NCBI RefSeq assembly: GCF_003014655.1
Contig: NZ_PYAT01000017.1
Span: 1 to 51,425 of the forward strand
Reading direction: 5' to 3'
Length of the DNA: 51,425 bases
Source of the DNA: Planomicrobium soli
GTDB lineage: Bacteria > Bacillota > Bacilli > Bacillales_A > Planococcaceae
Part shown: in pieces, positions 26,892-37,493 of the stretch
Layout of the letters: each line of letters starts with the position of its first letter
Numbering within the stretch: position 1 is the stretch's first letter
Program-made: the position numbers and the translations under genes
Notes under the pieces: model-generated
The model's input: the letters and a program-made list of their open reading frames with translations, nothing else
What the model was told of the DNA's origin: nothing
The model's database searches: none

Positions 26892-28559
26892 TTATACTTC
26901 CATAATGATAGGCAATACCATTGGACGACGCTTGGTTTTTTCGTAAAGATAAGGTCCAAGTACGTCGGAAATTTCGCTTTTCAGCTCAGCCCACTCCGTG
27001 TTTTTGCCATTTATTTTTTTGTTCAGGTGACGGTTCAACATTTGCTGCGCCTCGTAAATCATTGTTCCAGACTCGCGCATATAGACAAATCCGCGGGAAA
27101 TGATATCCGGTCCTGAAACCATTTTGTTTTTCTCCATGTCGACGGATACAACGACGATAACCAAGCCTTCTTCTGAAAGAATGCGGCGATCGCGAAGTAC
27201 AATATTGCCGATATCACCGATGCCGCTGCCGTCGATGTAAACATCTCCGGAAGGGATCCGGCCTGCAACTGAAGCTTCATCTTGACCTAAAGCAAGTACT
27301 TCACCGTTTTCCATGATAAAAGTATTTTCTTCAGGCACATCGCAATCGATGGCAAGTTGCGAGTGCATTTTCAGCATCCGGAATTCACCGTGGATCGGCA
27401 TGAAAAATTTTGGTTTGATCAGACGAAGCATCAATTTCTGTTCTTCCTGCGAACCGTGGCCAGATGTATGGATATTATTAAGTGAACCATGAATAACATC
27501 TGCTCCAGCACGGAACAATAAGTTGATCGTACGGTTTACGCTGCTCGTATTGCCCGGAATAGGGGAAGAAGAGAAAACGACCGTATCGTTCGGCTGAATC
27601 TGAATTTGGCGATGCGTACCATTGGCAATGCGGGATAATGCAGCCATTGGTTCGCCTTGAGAACCTGTGCAAAGGATCAAAACTTCATTTGCAGGAAGGC
27701 GGTTCAATGTTTGCGTGTCAACAAAAGCATCTTCAGGTGCGTTTATATAACCTAACTCACGGCCAATCGTGATAGCGTTATCCATACTGCGGCCGAAGAC
27801 TGCAATTTTGCGTCCTTGGGCTACAGCTTCATCCGTTACTTGTTGCAGGCGATAGATGTTCGAAGCGAACGTCGCAAAAATCAAGCGGCCATCCACTTTT
27901 CTCATAATGTCCCGAATCGTATCACCGACTTTGCGTTCAGACATCGTGAAGTTGGGAACTTCAGCATTGGTGCTGTCCGAGAGTAGGCATAGAACACCTT
28001 CACTGCCAATCTGAGCCATTTTTAATAAGTTGGCAGGCTCTCCGACCGGAGTGAAATCGAATTTGAAATCGCCCGTATGCACAATATTGCCTGGCGGCGT
28101 TTTAACAACAACGCCAAATGCGTCTGGAATACTATGTGTCGTCCGGAAAAAGCTGACTGCTGTCTTACGGAATTTAATGACATCGTCTTCTTCGATTTCC
28201 GTCATTTTCGTTTGGCGCAAAAGCCCGTGTTCTTCAAGTTTTTTGCGAAGTAAGCCAAGGGCTAATTTACCGCCGTAAACAGGAATGTTAATTTTTTTCA
28301 GTAAGTAAGGAATTCCACCGATATGGTCTTCATGGCCATGAGTGATGAACAGGCCTTTAATCTTATCCATGTTCTTTACTAAATACGTGTAATCTGGAAT
28401 TACATAGTCGATTCCGAGCAAATCGTCTTCCGGAAATTTGATGCCGGCATCAATAAGGATAATTTCATCCTGAAATTGAACGCCATACGTATTTTTGCCG
28501 ATTTCGCCCAGTCCGCCGAGTGCGAAAACAGCTGTTTGGTCATTCTTTACAAATTTCAT
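26892..28559 (-). CDS. rnjA: Ribonuclease J1, 555 aa
   Basis: A metallo-beta-lactamase/beta-CASP ribonuclease with zinc motif HGHEDH (74-79). It has the same length as, and near-identical segments to, B. subtilis RNase J1 (starts [20 protein letters not shown], ends [12 protein letters not shown]). It is a 5'-to-3' exonuclease and endonuclease central to mRNA turnover and 16S rRNA maturation. The start lies two bases after the rpoY stop with only a weak purine-rich site inside rpoY, so translation is likely coupled. Confidence 0.97.
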   Translation of the reverse strand: MKFVKNDQTAVFALGGLGEIGKNTYGVQFQDEIILIDAGIKFPEDDLLGIDYVIPDYTYLVKNMDKIKGLFITHGHEDHIGGIPYLLKKINIPVYGGKLALGLLRKKLEEHGLLRQTKMTEIEEDDVIKFRKTAVSFFRTTHSIPDAFGVVVKTPPGNIVHTGDFKFDFTPVGEPANLLKMAQIGSEGVLCLLSDSTNAEVPNFTMSERKVGDTIRDIMRKVDGRLIFATFASNIYRLQQVTDEAVAQGRKIAVFGRSMDNAITIGRELGYINAPEDAFVDTQTLNRLPANEVLILCTGSQGEPMAALSRIANGTHRQIQIQPNDTVVFSSSPIPGNTSSVNRTINLLFRAGADVIHGSLNNIHTSGHGSQEEQKLMLRLIKPKFFMPIHGEFRMLKMHSQLAIDCDVPEENTFIMENGEVLALGQDEASVAGRIPSGDVYIDGSGIGDIGNIVLRDRRILSEEGLVIVVVSVDMEKNKMVSGPDIISRGFVYMRESGTMIYEAQQMLNRHLNKKINGKNTEWAELKSEISDVLGPYLYEKTKRRPMVLPIIMEV

Positions 28560-28561
28560 GC

Positions 28562-28774
28562 TTAGTTAATACTCTCAACTTCGAAATTTTGGCTCGCTTG
28601 TTCGTATTCCAAATGACTGCCTTCAAGCAGCTGAACAAACTCGATGTTGTAGTTGCGGTCTTTTAAATGTTGTCGCACTTCACGCTCGGTAGATGCTTCA
28701 ACATAGAGGCTTTTAGTGTTTTCGCGAACTGGTACCTCGAAACGGTTTTCTTGATAAAATACTTTAAAAATCAT
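28562..28774 (-). CDS. rpoY: RNA polymerase epsilon subunit RpoY, 70 aa
   Basis: A small acidic protein beginning MIFKVFYQE with the [14 protein letters not shown] segment, matching YkzG/RpoY, the Firmicutes-specific small RNA polymerase subunit that precedes rnjA. The start is the ATG with AAGGAG eight bases upstream. A nine-residue N-terminal extension is possible in frame but would bury that ribosome binding site inside the coding sequence. Confidence 0.93.
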   Translation of the reverse strand: MIFKVFYQENRFEVPVRENTKSLYVEASTEREVRQHLKDRNYNIEFVQLLEGSHLEYEQASQNFEVESIN

Positions 28775-28854
28775 AATATGCTCTCCTTTTTCCACGTTCA
28801 AATAAATTCACTTTCTTTATATTATCATGTCATTGTTTTAAAATAAAGAATAGC

Positions 28855-28874
28855 CCTCCTTTTTATAAAGGAGG
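28855..28874. terminator. Hairpin between the small ORF and rpoY
   Basis: CCTCCTTT and AAAGGAGG form an 8-bp stem with a TTAT loop. On the minus strand it follows the 23-aa ORF by ten bases, with a partial T tract after it (TTCTTTATTTT). It may separate the small ORF from rpoY, or act as an attenuator if transcription continues. Confidence 0.5.
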
Positions 28875-28884
28875 ACTAAAAGGG

Positions 28885-28956
28885 TCATGCGATTTTCTTT
28901 TTGTTCATGATGCCATTAAGCTGTCTAACGAGTTTTCTTTTTAAACGCTTTAACAT
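28885..28956 (-). CDS. Candidate small basic peptide, 23 aa
   Basis: A 24-codon ORF encodes MLKRLKRKLVRQLNGIMNKK and three more residues (KIA), with nine Lys/Arg and an amphipathic pattern. It has an excellent Shine-Dalgarno (GAGGAG, nine bases before ATG), a promoter-like pair just upstream (28978-29006) and a hairpin downstream. It does not overlap other genes. I know no family for it. It could be a small membrane-associated or RNA-binding peptide, or chance; the set of expression signals is the argument for it. Confidence 0.5.
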   Translation of the reverse strand: MLKRLKRKLVRQLNGIMNKKKIA

Positions 28957-28977
28957 GGCTGATCACTCCTCACCTAT

Positions 28978-29006
28978 AGTATACTGTATTTTCTGACAAA
29001 AGTAAA
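28978..29006 (-). promoter_or_regulatory. Candidate promoter for the 23-aa peptide gene
   Basis: On the minus strand TTTACT (29006-29001) and TATACT (28983-28978) are separated by exactly 17 bp. Transcription would start about 15 nt before the ORF start, giving a very short leader with the Shine-Dalgarno close to the 5' end. Confidence 0.5.
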
Positions 29007-29052
29007 TGGAGTGGATCAAAGCTGTAAACTTAAGAAGAATGGAGAATGTAAA

Positions 29053-29823
29053 ATGGGAAAATTATTGCTTTTGGATATTGATGGAACGTTGTTGAATTCG
29101 AAAAAAGAATTGCCGGCGTCTGCAAAAGAGGCACTCCTTGCGGCTCGCGCCAATGGCCACGAACTTGCAATTGCTACTGGAAGAGGGCCGTTCATGGCAA
29201 AAAAAGTTTTGGACGAACTCAAGATTGATACGTATATCACCTTCAATGGCCAGTACATAGTGCATAAAGGAGAGCCGATTTACAGAGAAGCCCTGAATCC
29301 TGAGACGCTTTCCGCTATTGTAGAGTTTGCGGAAAAACGGGACCACCCGCTTGTATTTTTGACGCATGAAAAAATGGCATCAAGTATCGATTACCATCCG
29401 GATATTGATGAAGGAATCAAAACATTAAAGTATTCTCATCCGGCAATGATCGAAGACTTTCATTTGAAAAATGACATCTATCAAGCCTTACTGTTTTGTG
29501 AAAAAGAAGAAGAACCGCAATACGAAGAGGCGTTTACTGATATGGATTTTATCCGCTGGCACCGCGTGTCCTGCGACGTTGTACCAAAAGGCGGCACAAA
29601 AGCGCGTGGCATTGAGCGGCTGATTCAAAAAACGGGGAACTCGATCGAAGACACTATTGCATTTGGAGATGGGTTCAACGATGTTCAAATGATGGCTACG
29701 GCAGGTTACAGTGTAGCAATGGGAAATGGAGTAGAAGAAACGAAAAAACAGGCGTCCTATGTGACAGATCATGTTGATAATGATGGGTTGGCAAAAGCGT
29801 TCCGCCATATAGGGTTGATTTAA
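29053..29823 (+). CDS. ykrA: HAD-superfamily Cof-type phosphatase, 256 aa
   Basis: Motif I DIDGT (D8, D10) and a C-terminal GDGFNDVQMM motif define a Cof/YidA-type HAD phosphatase with the C2 cap. The size and position between rpoY/rnjA and def match B. subtilis YkrA. The substrate is unknown, probably a sugar phosphate or cofactor. The ATG at 29053 has GGAG eight bases upstream; the in-frame ATG 14 codons earlier does not. Confidence 0.88.
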   Translation: MGKLLLLDIDGTLLNSKKELPASAKEALLAARANGHELAIATGRGPFMAKKVLDELKIDTYITFNGQYIVHKGEPIYREALNPETLSAIVEFAEKRDHPLVFLTHEKMASSIDYHPDIDEGIKTLKYSHPAMIEDFHLKNDIYQALLFCEKEEEPQYEEAFTDMDFIRWHRVSCDVVPKGGTKARGIERLIQKTGNSIEDTIAFGDGFNDVQMMATAGYSVAMGNGVEETKKQASYVTDHVDNDGLAKAFRHIGLI

Positions 29824-29826
29824 AAA

Positions 29827-29857
29827 AGAGCTTTGGGAGTTATTCTCCCGAAGCTCT
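29827..29857. terminator. Terminator shared by ykrA and def
   Basis: A 13-bp stem (one G-U) joins 29827-29839 to 29845-29857. On the minus strand it is followed by T6 and so ends def. The def stop codon begins in the loop, so one arm lies inside the def coding sequence. Confidence 0.85.
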
Positions 29858-30406
29858 GTCTATTGCAATGGCGTTATCAATTTCCGCAAACGGATTTTTC
29901 GGATTGATATGATCAAAGAACATGATGCCATTCAAATGGTCTAACTCGTGCTGAAAAGCAATGGCCGGCAATCCTTTCAAGCGCATTTTGTATTCCTTGC
30001 CTTCAATATCGAATGCCTTAACCGTAACTCGGGCATATCTCGGTACATAGCCAGGAATTGGACGGTCAACGCTTAAGCAGCCTTCGCCAGCTGACAAATA
30101 AGCTTTTTCAACCGAGTGGCTGACAATTTTCGGGTTTATGGCTATTAGGCTTAAATTTTCACCGGAATTTTCATCAAAATGCAAAGCGAAAATACGTTTG
30201 GGCACATTAACTTGAGGCGCGGCAATTCCGACGCCTGGCCGCAAATCGTATTTTTCAATCATTTCATCGTTCTGGCTGTTGATTACATATTCCAATAAAT
30301 CTTCGCTAAGTTTTCGGTCTTCTTCTGATAATGGGAATTGAACTTCTTTTGATTTCGCGCGAAGAGTTGGATGGCCTTCGCGAATTATGTCTTTCATAAG
30401 TATCAA
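29840..30406 (-). CDS. def: Peptide deformylase, 188 aa
   Basis: All three deformylase motifs are present: GVGIAAPQ (58-65), EGCLS with C110, and HELDH (153-157) for the metal. It removes the N-formyl group from new proteins. The sequence follows the longer Gram-positive type (DefB/YkrB). The start is TTG: AAAGGATG lies at proper distance from it but 16 bases from the ATG three codons later, and the resulting MILMKDI aligns with MITMENI of the Bacillus protein as I remember it. Confidence 0.95.
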   Translation of the reverse strand: MILMKDIIREGHPTLRAKSKEVQFPLSEEDRKLSEDLLEYVINSQNDEMIEKYDLRPGVGIAAPQVNVPKRIFALHFDENSGENLSLIAINPKIVSHSVEKAYLSAGEGCLSVDRPIPGYVPRYARVTVKAFDIEGKEYKMRLKGLPAIAFQHELDHLNGIMFFDHINPKNPFAEIDNAIAIDRASGE

Positions 30407-30493
30407 GTGGTTTCATCCTTTCATTGGTCGTACCATGCCAATAAGTATAACGCAATAAAAGCCATGTAGAAAGAAAAAAACCTAGAGAGTCAG

Positions 30494-30522
30494 TTGTGTT
30501 TTCTTAAGTGAAAGACTATAGT
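30494..30522 (+). promoter_or_regulatory. Candidate promoter of ykyA
   Basis: TTGTGT (30494-30499) and TATAGT (30517-30522) are separated by 17 bp, and the start codon is about 28 bp further on. Confidence 0.55.
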
Positions 30523-30550
30523 TAATTTATGTATGTAAGGAGGGTTTTGA

Positions 30551-31189
30551 TTGAAAAGGTCAATGATAGCTATATTATTTTCAAGTGCATTACTTTTAAG
30601 TGCCTGCTCAGGACCGACTCCTGGAGAACAACTGGACACGGTATTGAAAGATACTTTCGAAGCGGAAAAAGATTATCGCGATACTCAAGGCGAAATGGAA
30701 AAACTAGAAAAGAATGAACAGCAATTATTTGAATCGATTATGGCTCTTACTCAAGAGCAGCAAGACGAAGTGAAAGCGCAAGCAGAAGAAGCTATGGCCT
30801 CTGCAGATGATAGGCTGGCTCTTCTTGAACAAGAAAAAGAATCGATGGGCACTGCCGAAGAAACTTTCAATGAAATCGATACAGTGATTGAAGAAGCGAA
30901 GGAAAATGAGGTCAAAGCGGACTTGACAGCATTAAAAGAAAAGATGCAAGAACGCTTTAATGCCCATGCTGATTTTGCAGCTGCATACGAAAATTTAACA
31001 AGCCTGCAGAAAGAATTATATGAAATGCTGCTGAACGAAGAAACTGATCTTCAAATGCTGCAGGAAAAAACAGCAGAAGTAAACGAACAGAACACTAAAG
31101 TGCAAGAAGCTGTTACAGTGTTCAATGAACAAACAGAACAGTTTAATGAGCTGAAAGATAGCACGATTGACAACTTAACAGAAGAATGA
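30551..31189 (+). CDS. ykyA: YkyA-family lipoprotein, 212 aa
   Basis: A lipoprotein signal peptide with lipobox LLSAC (Cys19), then an almost entirely helical, Glu/Lys/Gln-rich body that should form a coiled-coil bundle. This is the YkyA family (putative cell-wall-binding lipoprotein), found upstream of pdhA in Bacillus. The start is TTG with AAGGAGG seven bases upstream, which beats the ATG four codons inside. It has its own promoter and terminator, so it is not part of the pdh operon. Confidence 0.88.
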   Translation: MKRSMIAILFSSALLLSACSGPTPGEQLDTVLKDTFEAEKDYRDTQGEMEKLEKNEQQLFESIMALTQEQQDEVKAQAEEAMASADDRLALLEQEKESMGTAEETFNEIDTVIEEAKENEVKADLTALKEKMQERFNAHADFAAAYENLTSLQKELYEMLLNEETDLQMLQEKTAEVNEQNTKVQEAVTVFNEQTEQFNELKDSTIDNLTEE

Positions 31190-31195
31190 AGATAC

Positions 31196-31218
31196 AGCAG
31201 CCTCCGGGCTGCTTTTTT
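31196..31218 (+). terminator. Terminator of ykyA
   Basis: AGCAGCC pairs with GGCTGCT around a TCCG loop, followed by a T run. Confidence 0.9.
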
Positions 31219-31348
31219 CTGTGCTATAAAAGAGGGCTGTATTCTTCACTGTTTTATAATACAGGCGGTTGAAACGCACTGATACAGTTTGTTTTAGGTT
31301 GAATATTCTTGCACAAAGCAAAGCTTGATAATATTAGGTTCGCTATGA

Positions 31349-31377
31349 TTGACCATGTAAAATTACTAACGTATACT
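31349..31377 (+). promoter_or_regulatory. Likely promoter of pdhABCD
   Basis: TTGACC (31349-31354) and TATACT (31372-31377) are each one base from consensus and separated by exactly 17 bp. The pdhA start is 73 bp downstream of the -10. No obvious operator palindrome is seen nearby. Confidence 0.75.
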
Positions 31378-31405
31378 GAGTAAGGAAATGCAATTGTATT
31401 ACTAA

Positions 31406-32563
<1,158 letters not shown>

Positions 32564-32566
32564 GTA

Positions 32567-33544
32567 ATGGCACAAATGACAATGATCCAAGCGATTACGG
32601 ACGCTCTGAGAACAGAGTTGCAAAACGATGAAAACGTTCTTGTTTTCGGAGAAGATGTCGGAAATAACGGCGGTGTTTTCCGTGCGACAGAAGGTTTGCA
32701 AAAAGAGTTTGGCGAAGACCGTGTATTCGATACGCCACTTGCGGAATCCGGTATTGGTGGTCTTGCAATTGGCTTAGCGCTGCAAGGGTTCCGTCCGGTT
32801 CCAGAAATTCAGTTTTTCGGCTTCGTTTACGAAGTGATGGATTCGATCAACGGGCAGATGGCACGTATGCGTTTCCGCAGCGGCGGCAGTTTGAATTCTC
32901 CTGTAACGATCCGCTCACCATTTGGCGGTGGGGTACACACACCAGAAATGCACGCGGATTCTTTGGAAAGCTTGATGACTTCTCAACCAGGTTTGAAAGT
33001 GGTTGTTCCATCAACTCCTTACGATGCAAAAGGATTGCTCATTTCTTCAATTCGTGACAACGATCCTGTAGTTTTCCTTGAGCACTTAAAATTGTACCGC
33101 TCTGGCCGTCAAGAAGTGCCGGAGGAGTCATATACAATTCCTTTAGGCAAAGCAGACGTAAAACGCGAAGGAAAAGACCTTACGATCGTAACCTACGGTG
33201 CAATGGTTCACGAAAGCTTAAAAGCGGCTGAAGAACTTGAAACTGAAGGTTATTCAGTAGAAGTAATCGACCTTCGCACAATCCAGCCTTTGGATATTGA
33301 AACGATTATCGCATCTGTCGAGAAGACGGGCCGCGCTATGGTCGTTCAGGAAGCGCAAAAACAAGGCGGTATTGCTGCTGGAGTTGTAGCAGAAATTATG
33401 GACCGTGCAATTTTAAGTTTGGAAGCGCCGGTACTGCGTGTTGCTGCACCAGATTCGATCTTCCCATTCTCGCAAGCTGAACAAGTTTGGCTGCCGAACT
33501 CGAAGGATATAGTAGAAACAGCGAAAAAAGTTCTTACGTTCTAA
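32567..33544 (+). CDS. pdhB: Pyruvate dehydrogenase E1 beta subunit, 325 aa
   Basis: Typical E1 beta sequence: [12 protein letters not shown] near residue 27, [11 protein letters not shown], and the C-terminal transketolase-type domain ([19 protein letters not shown]). It is the same length as B. subtilis PdhB. It starts three bases after pdhA, and its Shine-Dalgarno (AAGGAG) lies in the final pdhA codons, which helps equal synthesis of the two subunits. Confidence 0.97.
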   Translation: MAQMTMIQAITDALRTELQNDENVLVFGEDVGNNGGVFRATEGLQKEFGEDRVFDTPLAESGIGGLAIGLALQGFRPVPEIQFFGFVYEVMDSINGQMARMRFRSGGSLNSPVTIRSPFGGGVHTPEMHADSLESLMTSQPGLKVVVPSTPYDAKGLLISSIRDNDPVVFLEHLKLYRSGRQEVPEESYTIPLGKADVKREGKDLTIVTYGAMVHESLKAAEELETEGYSVEVIDLRTIQPLDIETIIASVEKTGRAMVVQEAQKQGGIAAGVVAEIMDRAILSLEAPVLRVAAPDSIFPFSQAEQVWLPNSKDIVETAKKVLTF

Positions 33545-33572
33545 TAGTTGCGTAAAAGAAAGGGTGAAACTA

Positions 33573-34964
33573 ATGGCTTTTGAATTTCGTTTACCGGATA
33601 TCGGAGAAGGTATTCATGAAGGTGAAATCGTAAAATGGTTCGTCAAAGTTGGAGACACAATTGAAGAGGATGACATTCTGTTCGAAGTGCAAAACGACAA
33701 ATCGGTCGTTGAAATGCCTTCGCCTGTAACAGGGACAATTCTAGAAATCCTTGTTGAAGAAGGAACTGTAGCTGTTGTTGGCGACGTCTTGGTTCGTATC
33801 GATGCGGAAGGCGCTGAGGACATTCAATTTAAGGGCAGCCACGCTGGACAAGATGGAAACGTACAAGAAGTTGAAGAAAGCACAGAGGAATTGGTTCAGT
33901 CCGGCACTTCTGAGTCTAGCCAAAAAATCGACAAAGCTCCTGTTAAAGAAGACGTTCCGAACGTTGGAGATACTGGTGCCGGCGCTCAGCCTCAAGTCCA
34001 AACGGAAGCAGATCCGAATGCGCGCGTTATTGCAATGCCGTCAGTACGGAAATTTGCTCGTGAGCAAAACATTGATATCAAACAAGTTTCTGGTTCAGGC
34101 AACAATGGCCGGGTCTTGAAAGAAGATGTCGAAGCATTCTTGAATGGCGGACAACAGCCGGCTGCTGCTCCTGCTCCTGAAGAAACTAAAGCAGAAGCTC
34201 CGGTTGCTGCACAAGAAGAAGCGCCAAAAGCGCCAGCAGCTGCTCCTGTTCCAGAAGGCGAGTTCCCAGAAACACGCGAGAAGATGTCTGGAATCCGTAA
34301 AGCAATCGCTAAAGCGATGGTCCATTCAAAACATACAGCTCCACACGTAACTCTTATGGATGAAGTGGATGTTACTGAACTAGTAGCGCACCGCAAAAAG
34401 TTCAAAGACATCGCTGCAGAGAAACAAATCAAATTGACGTATTTGCCATATGTGGTAAAAGCGCTAGTCAGTACATTGCGCGAATTCCCGGCTTTAAATA
34501 CATCACTTGATGATGCTACAAGCGAGATTGTCCAAAAACATTACTTTAATATTGGTATCGCGGCGGATACTGACAAAGGCCTATTAGTGCCGGTCGTTAA
34601 AAACGCTGACCGCAAATCTGTTTTCTCAATTTCTTCTGAGATCAACGAGTTGGCTGAAAAAGCCCGTTCAGGCAAGTTGTCTCCAAGCGAAATGAGAGGC
34701 GCATCATGTTCAATTACCAATATTGGATCTGCCGGTGGCCAATGGTTCACGCCAGTTATCAACCATCCGGAAGTTGCAATTCTGGGAATCGGACGCATTG
34801 CAGAGAAGCCGGTAATTAAAAACGGTGAAATCGTAGCGGCTCCTGTGTTAGCATTGTCATTGAGCTTCGATCACCGCATGATCGACGGAGCAACTGCCCA
34901 GCATGCTTTGAATCACATCAAACGCTTGTTGAGCGAACCAGAACTATTATTAATGGAGGCGTAA
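33573..34964 (+). CDS. pdhC: Dihydrolipoamide acetyltransferase (PDH E2), 463 aa
   Basis: Domains in order: one lipoyl domain with modified Lys K43 in NDKSVV; an acidic linker (80-150); the peripheral subunit-binding domain (about 152-190, PSVRKFARE); an Ala/Pro linker (195-228); and the catalytic core, with H434 and D438 in DHRMIDG. It is about 20 residues longer than I recall for B. subtilis PdhC, because of the linkers. The ATG follows AAAGGG by about nine bases; the GTG three codons earlier overlaps that site. Confidence 0.96.
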   Translation: MAFEFRLPDIGEGIHEGEIVKWFVKVGDTIEEDDILFEVQNDKSVVEMPSPVTGTILEILVEEGTVAVVGDVLVRIDAEGAEDIQFKGSHAGQDGNVQEVEESTEELVQSGTSESSQKIDKAPVKEDVPNVGDTGAGAQPQVQTEADPNARVIAMPSVRKFAREQNIDIKQVSGSGNNGRVLKEDVEAFLNGGQQPAAAPAPEETKAEAPVAAQEEAPKAPAAAPVPEGEFPETREKMSGIRKAIAKAMVHSKHTAPHVTLMDEVDVTELVAHRKKFKDIAAEKQIKLTYLPYVVKALVSTLREFPALNTSLDDATSEIVQKHYFNIGIAADTDKGLLVPVVKNADRKSVFSISSEINELAEKARSGKLSPSEMRGASCSITNIGSAGGQWFTPVINHPEVAILGIGRIAEKPVIKNGEIVAAPVLALSLSFDHRMIDGATAQHALNHIKRLLSEPELLLMEA

Positions 34965-34967
34965 ATT

Positions 34968-36377
34968 ATGGTAGTAGGAGATTTCCCAATCGAAACAGAT
35001 ACGCTCGTCATCGGCTCAGGCCCTGGCGGATATGTTGCAGCGATCCGTGCTGCACAAACAGGTCAAAAAGTAACAATCGTTGAAAAAGAATACATCGGCG
35101 GCGTGTGCCTTAACGTTGGATGTATCCCTTCAAAAGCATTGATCTCAGTCGGCCACCGCTTTGAAGAAGCAAAGCATTCAGAAGATATGGGTGTTATTGC
35201 AAATGAAGTTTCTTTGAACTTCGAAAAAGCACAAGCTTTTAAAGATGGCGTTGTTAAAAAGTTGACAGGCGGTGTTGAATCACTGCTAAAAGGCAATAAA
35301 GTAGAAATTGTACGCGGTGAAGCTTATTTTGTTGATACGAATACAATTCGTGTTATCACTGAAAATGCTGCTCAAACATACAAATTCAAAAATGCCATTA
35401 TCGCTACAGGATCACGTCCAGTAGAGATTCCGACATTCAAATTCTCTAAGCGTGTGATCAACTCATCAGGTGCTTTGGCTCTTCAAGAAGTGCCAGGTAA
35501 ACTAGTGGTTATCGGCGGAGGTTACATTGGAACTGAACTTGGAACAGCATATGCTAACATGGGTTCTGATGTAACAATTCTTGAAGGCGCACCAGATATT
35601 CTTGCTGGATTTGAAAAGCAAATGACGGCTATCGTTAAAAAAGGCTTGAAGAAAAAAGGCGTTGAAGTTATCACTAATGCATCTGCTAAAGGTGTAGAAG
35701 AAACTGAAACAGGCGTTACAGTCACTTATGCAGCCGGCGGAGAAGAAAAAACAGTCGAAGCTGATTATGTATTAGTTACTGTTGGACGCCGTCCAAACAC
35801 AGATGAAATGGGACTTGAAGAAGTTGGCATCGAATTTGGCGAACGTGGCTTGATTAACGTTGATAAGCAGTGCCGCACGAATGTTCCAAATATCTATGCG
35901 ATCGGTGATGTTGTGGCAGGCCTTCAATTGGCTCACAAAGCGTCATACGAAGGAAAAGTTGCTGCAGAGGCAATTGCTGGAGAATCATCAGTAGTTGACT
36001 ACTTGGCAATTCCGGCTGTTTGCTTCACAGATCCAGAACTTGCTAGCGTCGGTTTGAGCGAAGAACAAGCAAAAGCAGAAGGGTTCGAAGCTAGCGCTGC
36101 TAAATTCCCGTTCGGTGTAAACGGTCGCGCGCTTTCGTTGAATGCAACTGAAGGTTTCGTGAAATTGGTTTCACGCAAGTCAGATGGTTTGCTTCTTGGA
36201 GCACAAATTGTTGGAGCTGGCGCATCCGATATGATCGCCGAGCTTGGTCTTGCAATCGAAGCAGGAATGACTGTTGAAGATATCGCAATGACAATCCATG
36301 CGCACCCAACATTAGCTGAAGTTACAATGGAAGCTGCTGAAGTAGCAATGGGAGCACCAATCCACATCCTTAAATAA
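34968..36377 (+). CDS. pdhD: Dihydrolipoamide dehydrogenase (PDH E3), 469 aa
   Basis: The FAD motif GSGPGG starts at G16. The redox-active disulfide is C47/C52 in GGVCLNVGC, the NAD motif is [12 protein letters not shown], and the catalytic H446-x4-E451 pair lies at the dimer interface (HPTLAE). It reoxidises dihydrolipoamide on E2 and also serves other 2-oxoacid dehydrogenases. GGAGG precedes the ATG, three bases after pdhC. Last gene of the operon. Confidence 0.97.
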   Translation: MVVGDFPIETDTLVIGSGPGGYVAAIRAAQTGQKVTIVEKEYIGGVCLNVGCIPSKALISVGHRFEEAKHSEDMGVIANEVSLNFEKAQAFKDGVVKKLTGGVESLLKGNKVEIVRGEAYFVDTNTIRVITENAAQTYKFKNAIIATGSRPVEIPTFKFSKRVINSSGALALQEVPGKLVVIGGGYIGTELGTAYANMGSDVTILEGAPDILAGFEKQMTAIVKKGLKKKGVEVITNASAKGVEETETGVTVTYAAGGEEKTVEADYVLVTVGRRPNTDEMGLEEVGIEFGERGLINVDKQCRTNVPNIYAIGDVVAGLQLAHKASYEGKVAAEAIAGESSVVDYLAIPAVCFTDPELASVGLSEEQAKAEGFEASAAKFPFGVNGRALSLNATEGFVKLVSRKSDGLLLGAQIVGAGASDMIAELGLAIEAGMTVEDIAMTIHAHPTLAEVTMEAAEVAMGAPIHILK

Positions 36378-36382
36378 TTGAG

Positions 36383-36414
36383 AAGAAGCCGCAATTTGCG
36401 GCTTCTTTTTTTGT
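36383..36414 (+). terminator. Terminator of pdhABCD
   Basis: AAGAAGCCGC and GCGGCTTCTT form a 10-bp stem with an AATTT loop, followed by a T run. Confidence 0.95.
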
Positions 36415-36520
36415 ATTTAATATACTGGCGCTTATTTGCAGCAGCTCAAATAGCTTAATGATTAAAAAACTTGAATCCGAGCTGCGGGCTACATATATAT
36501 CTAATAGATTCTGTAATATT

Positions 36521-36550
36521 TTGTAACTCACTATTATTTTATGCTAAACT
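36521..36550 (+). promoter_or_regulatory. Candidate promoter of the deacetylase lipoprotein gene
   Basis: TTGTAA (36521-36526) and TAAACT (36545-36550) are separated by 18 bp, with TG one base before the -10 (extended -10 form). Confidence 0.5.
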
Positions 36551-36580
36551 GAATTTCGAAAGGGCGACAGGTGATACGTA

Positions 36581-37447
36581 ATGATACATACAAAAATCCT
36601 TATAATGGCCGCAAGTATAGCTTTGCTGACTGCATGCAGCAATGGTGCACAATCCTCTGGAGAATCAGCCAACTCCGCAGAAGAGCAAAAGACAGTTGAA
36701 GAAACGGCTGCTCAAAAAGAAGACGCCGAAAAAGCTGCGGCGGAAAAAGCAAAAGAAGAAAAAGCTGCAGAAGAAGCTAAAGCAGCGGAAGAAGCTAAAG
36801 CTGCAGAAGAAAAACCGGAGTACAAACTCAATCCGGCGTTTTGGGGATTTGAACCTATCGATAATGCAAATGCGAAAGCTGTTCTGATCACTATTGATGA
36901 TGCACCGGATAAACGTTCGCTGGAAATGGCAAAAACGTTGAAAGAAAAAAACGTTCCGGCTATTTTCTTTGTTAACGGCCATTTCTTGGATACTGATGAT
37001 GAGAAAAATGTTTTAATGGAAATATCTGATATGGGCTTTGCAATTGGAAATCATACAGAGACGCATGCAAACCTGCAAGGGATTTCCGAAGAGCAGCAAC
37101 AGGAGGAAATTCTGGCTGTAAGCAAGACTATTGAAGAAACAATTGGTGATAAGCCGAAGTTTTTCCGTGCACCTTTAGGAGCCAATACCGACTTTAGCCG
37201 TGAGCTTGTCAAAAAAGAAGGTATGCTCCTCATGAACTGGACATATGGCTATGATTGGAACAAAGAGTATATGGATGCAGCCGCTTTGACCGATATTATG
37301 GTCAATTCAGAACTACTGCAAAATGGAGCCAACCTGCTCATGCATGACCGTGAATGGACTGCTGAAGCTTTGGGGGACATAATAGACGGTTTAAGCGAAA
37401 AAGGCTACTCTTTTATCGATCCAAATAAAATTGAAGGTGTAGAATAA
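36581..37447 (+). CDS. Polysaccharide deacetylase (NodB-type) lipoprotein, 288 aa
   Basis: A lipoprotein signal with lipobox LLTAC (C19) leads into a 60-residue Ala/Glu/Lys-rich linker (about 25-80, repeated KAAEE units). A NodB-fold carbohydrate esterase 4 domain follows, with the DD motif at D106/D107 (TIDDAPD), the metal motif H158-TET-H162 and RAPLG from R196. These catalytic residues are present, so an active deacetylase acting on peptidoglycan or another glycan at the outer membrane face is likely. AGGTGA lies about nine bases upstream of the ATG. In Bacillus this position holds the small lipoprotein gene slp, so the gene content differs. Confidence 0.85.
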   Translation: MIHTKILIMAASIALLTACSNGAQSSGESANSAEEQKTVEETAAQKEDAEKAAAEKAKEEKAAEEAKAAEEAKAAEEKPEYKLNPAFWGFEPIDNANAKAVLITIDDAPDKRSLEMAKTLKEKNVPAIFFVNGHFLDTDDEKNVLMEISDMGFAIGNHTETHANLQGISEEQQQEEILAVSKTIEETIGDKPKFFRAPLGANTDFSRELVKKEGMLLMNWTYGYDWNKEYMDAAALTDIMVNSELLQNGANLLMHDREWTAEALGDIIDGLSEKGYSFIDPNKIEGVE

Positions 37448-37490
37448 AAACAACGGCCTGGGAGCATGGAGCTTCCGGGCCGTTGTTTTT
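37446..37490. terminator. Bidirectional terminator between the deacetylase and speA
   Basis: AAAAACAACGGCC pairs perfectly with GGCCGTTGTTTTT (13 bp), with an internal shorter GGAGC/GCTTCC stem in the loop. It is T-rich on both strands' 3' sides and so suits both convergent genes. Confidence 0.93.
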
Positions 37491-37493
37491 ATT

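Noticed and set aside
26557..26905. ORFs of 88 and 114 codons on opposite strands across the ktrC-rnjA gap
   Set aside because: They run through the terminator hairpins and the dispersed repeat and lack ribosome binding sites.
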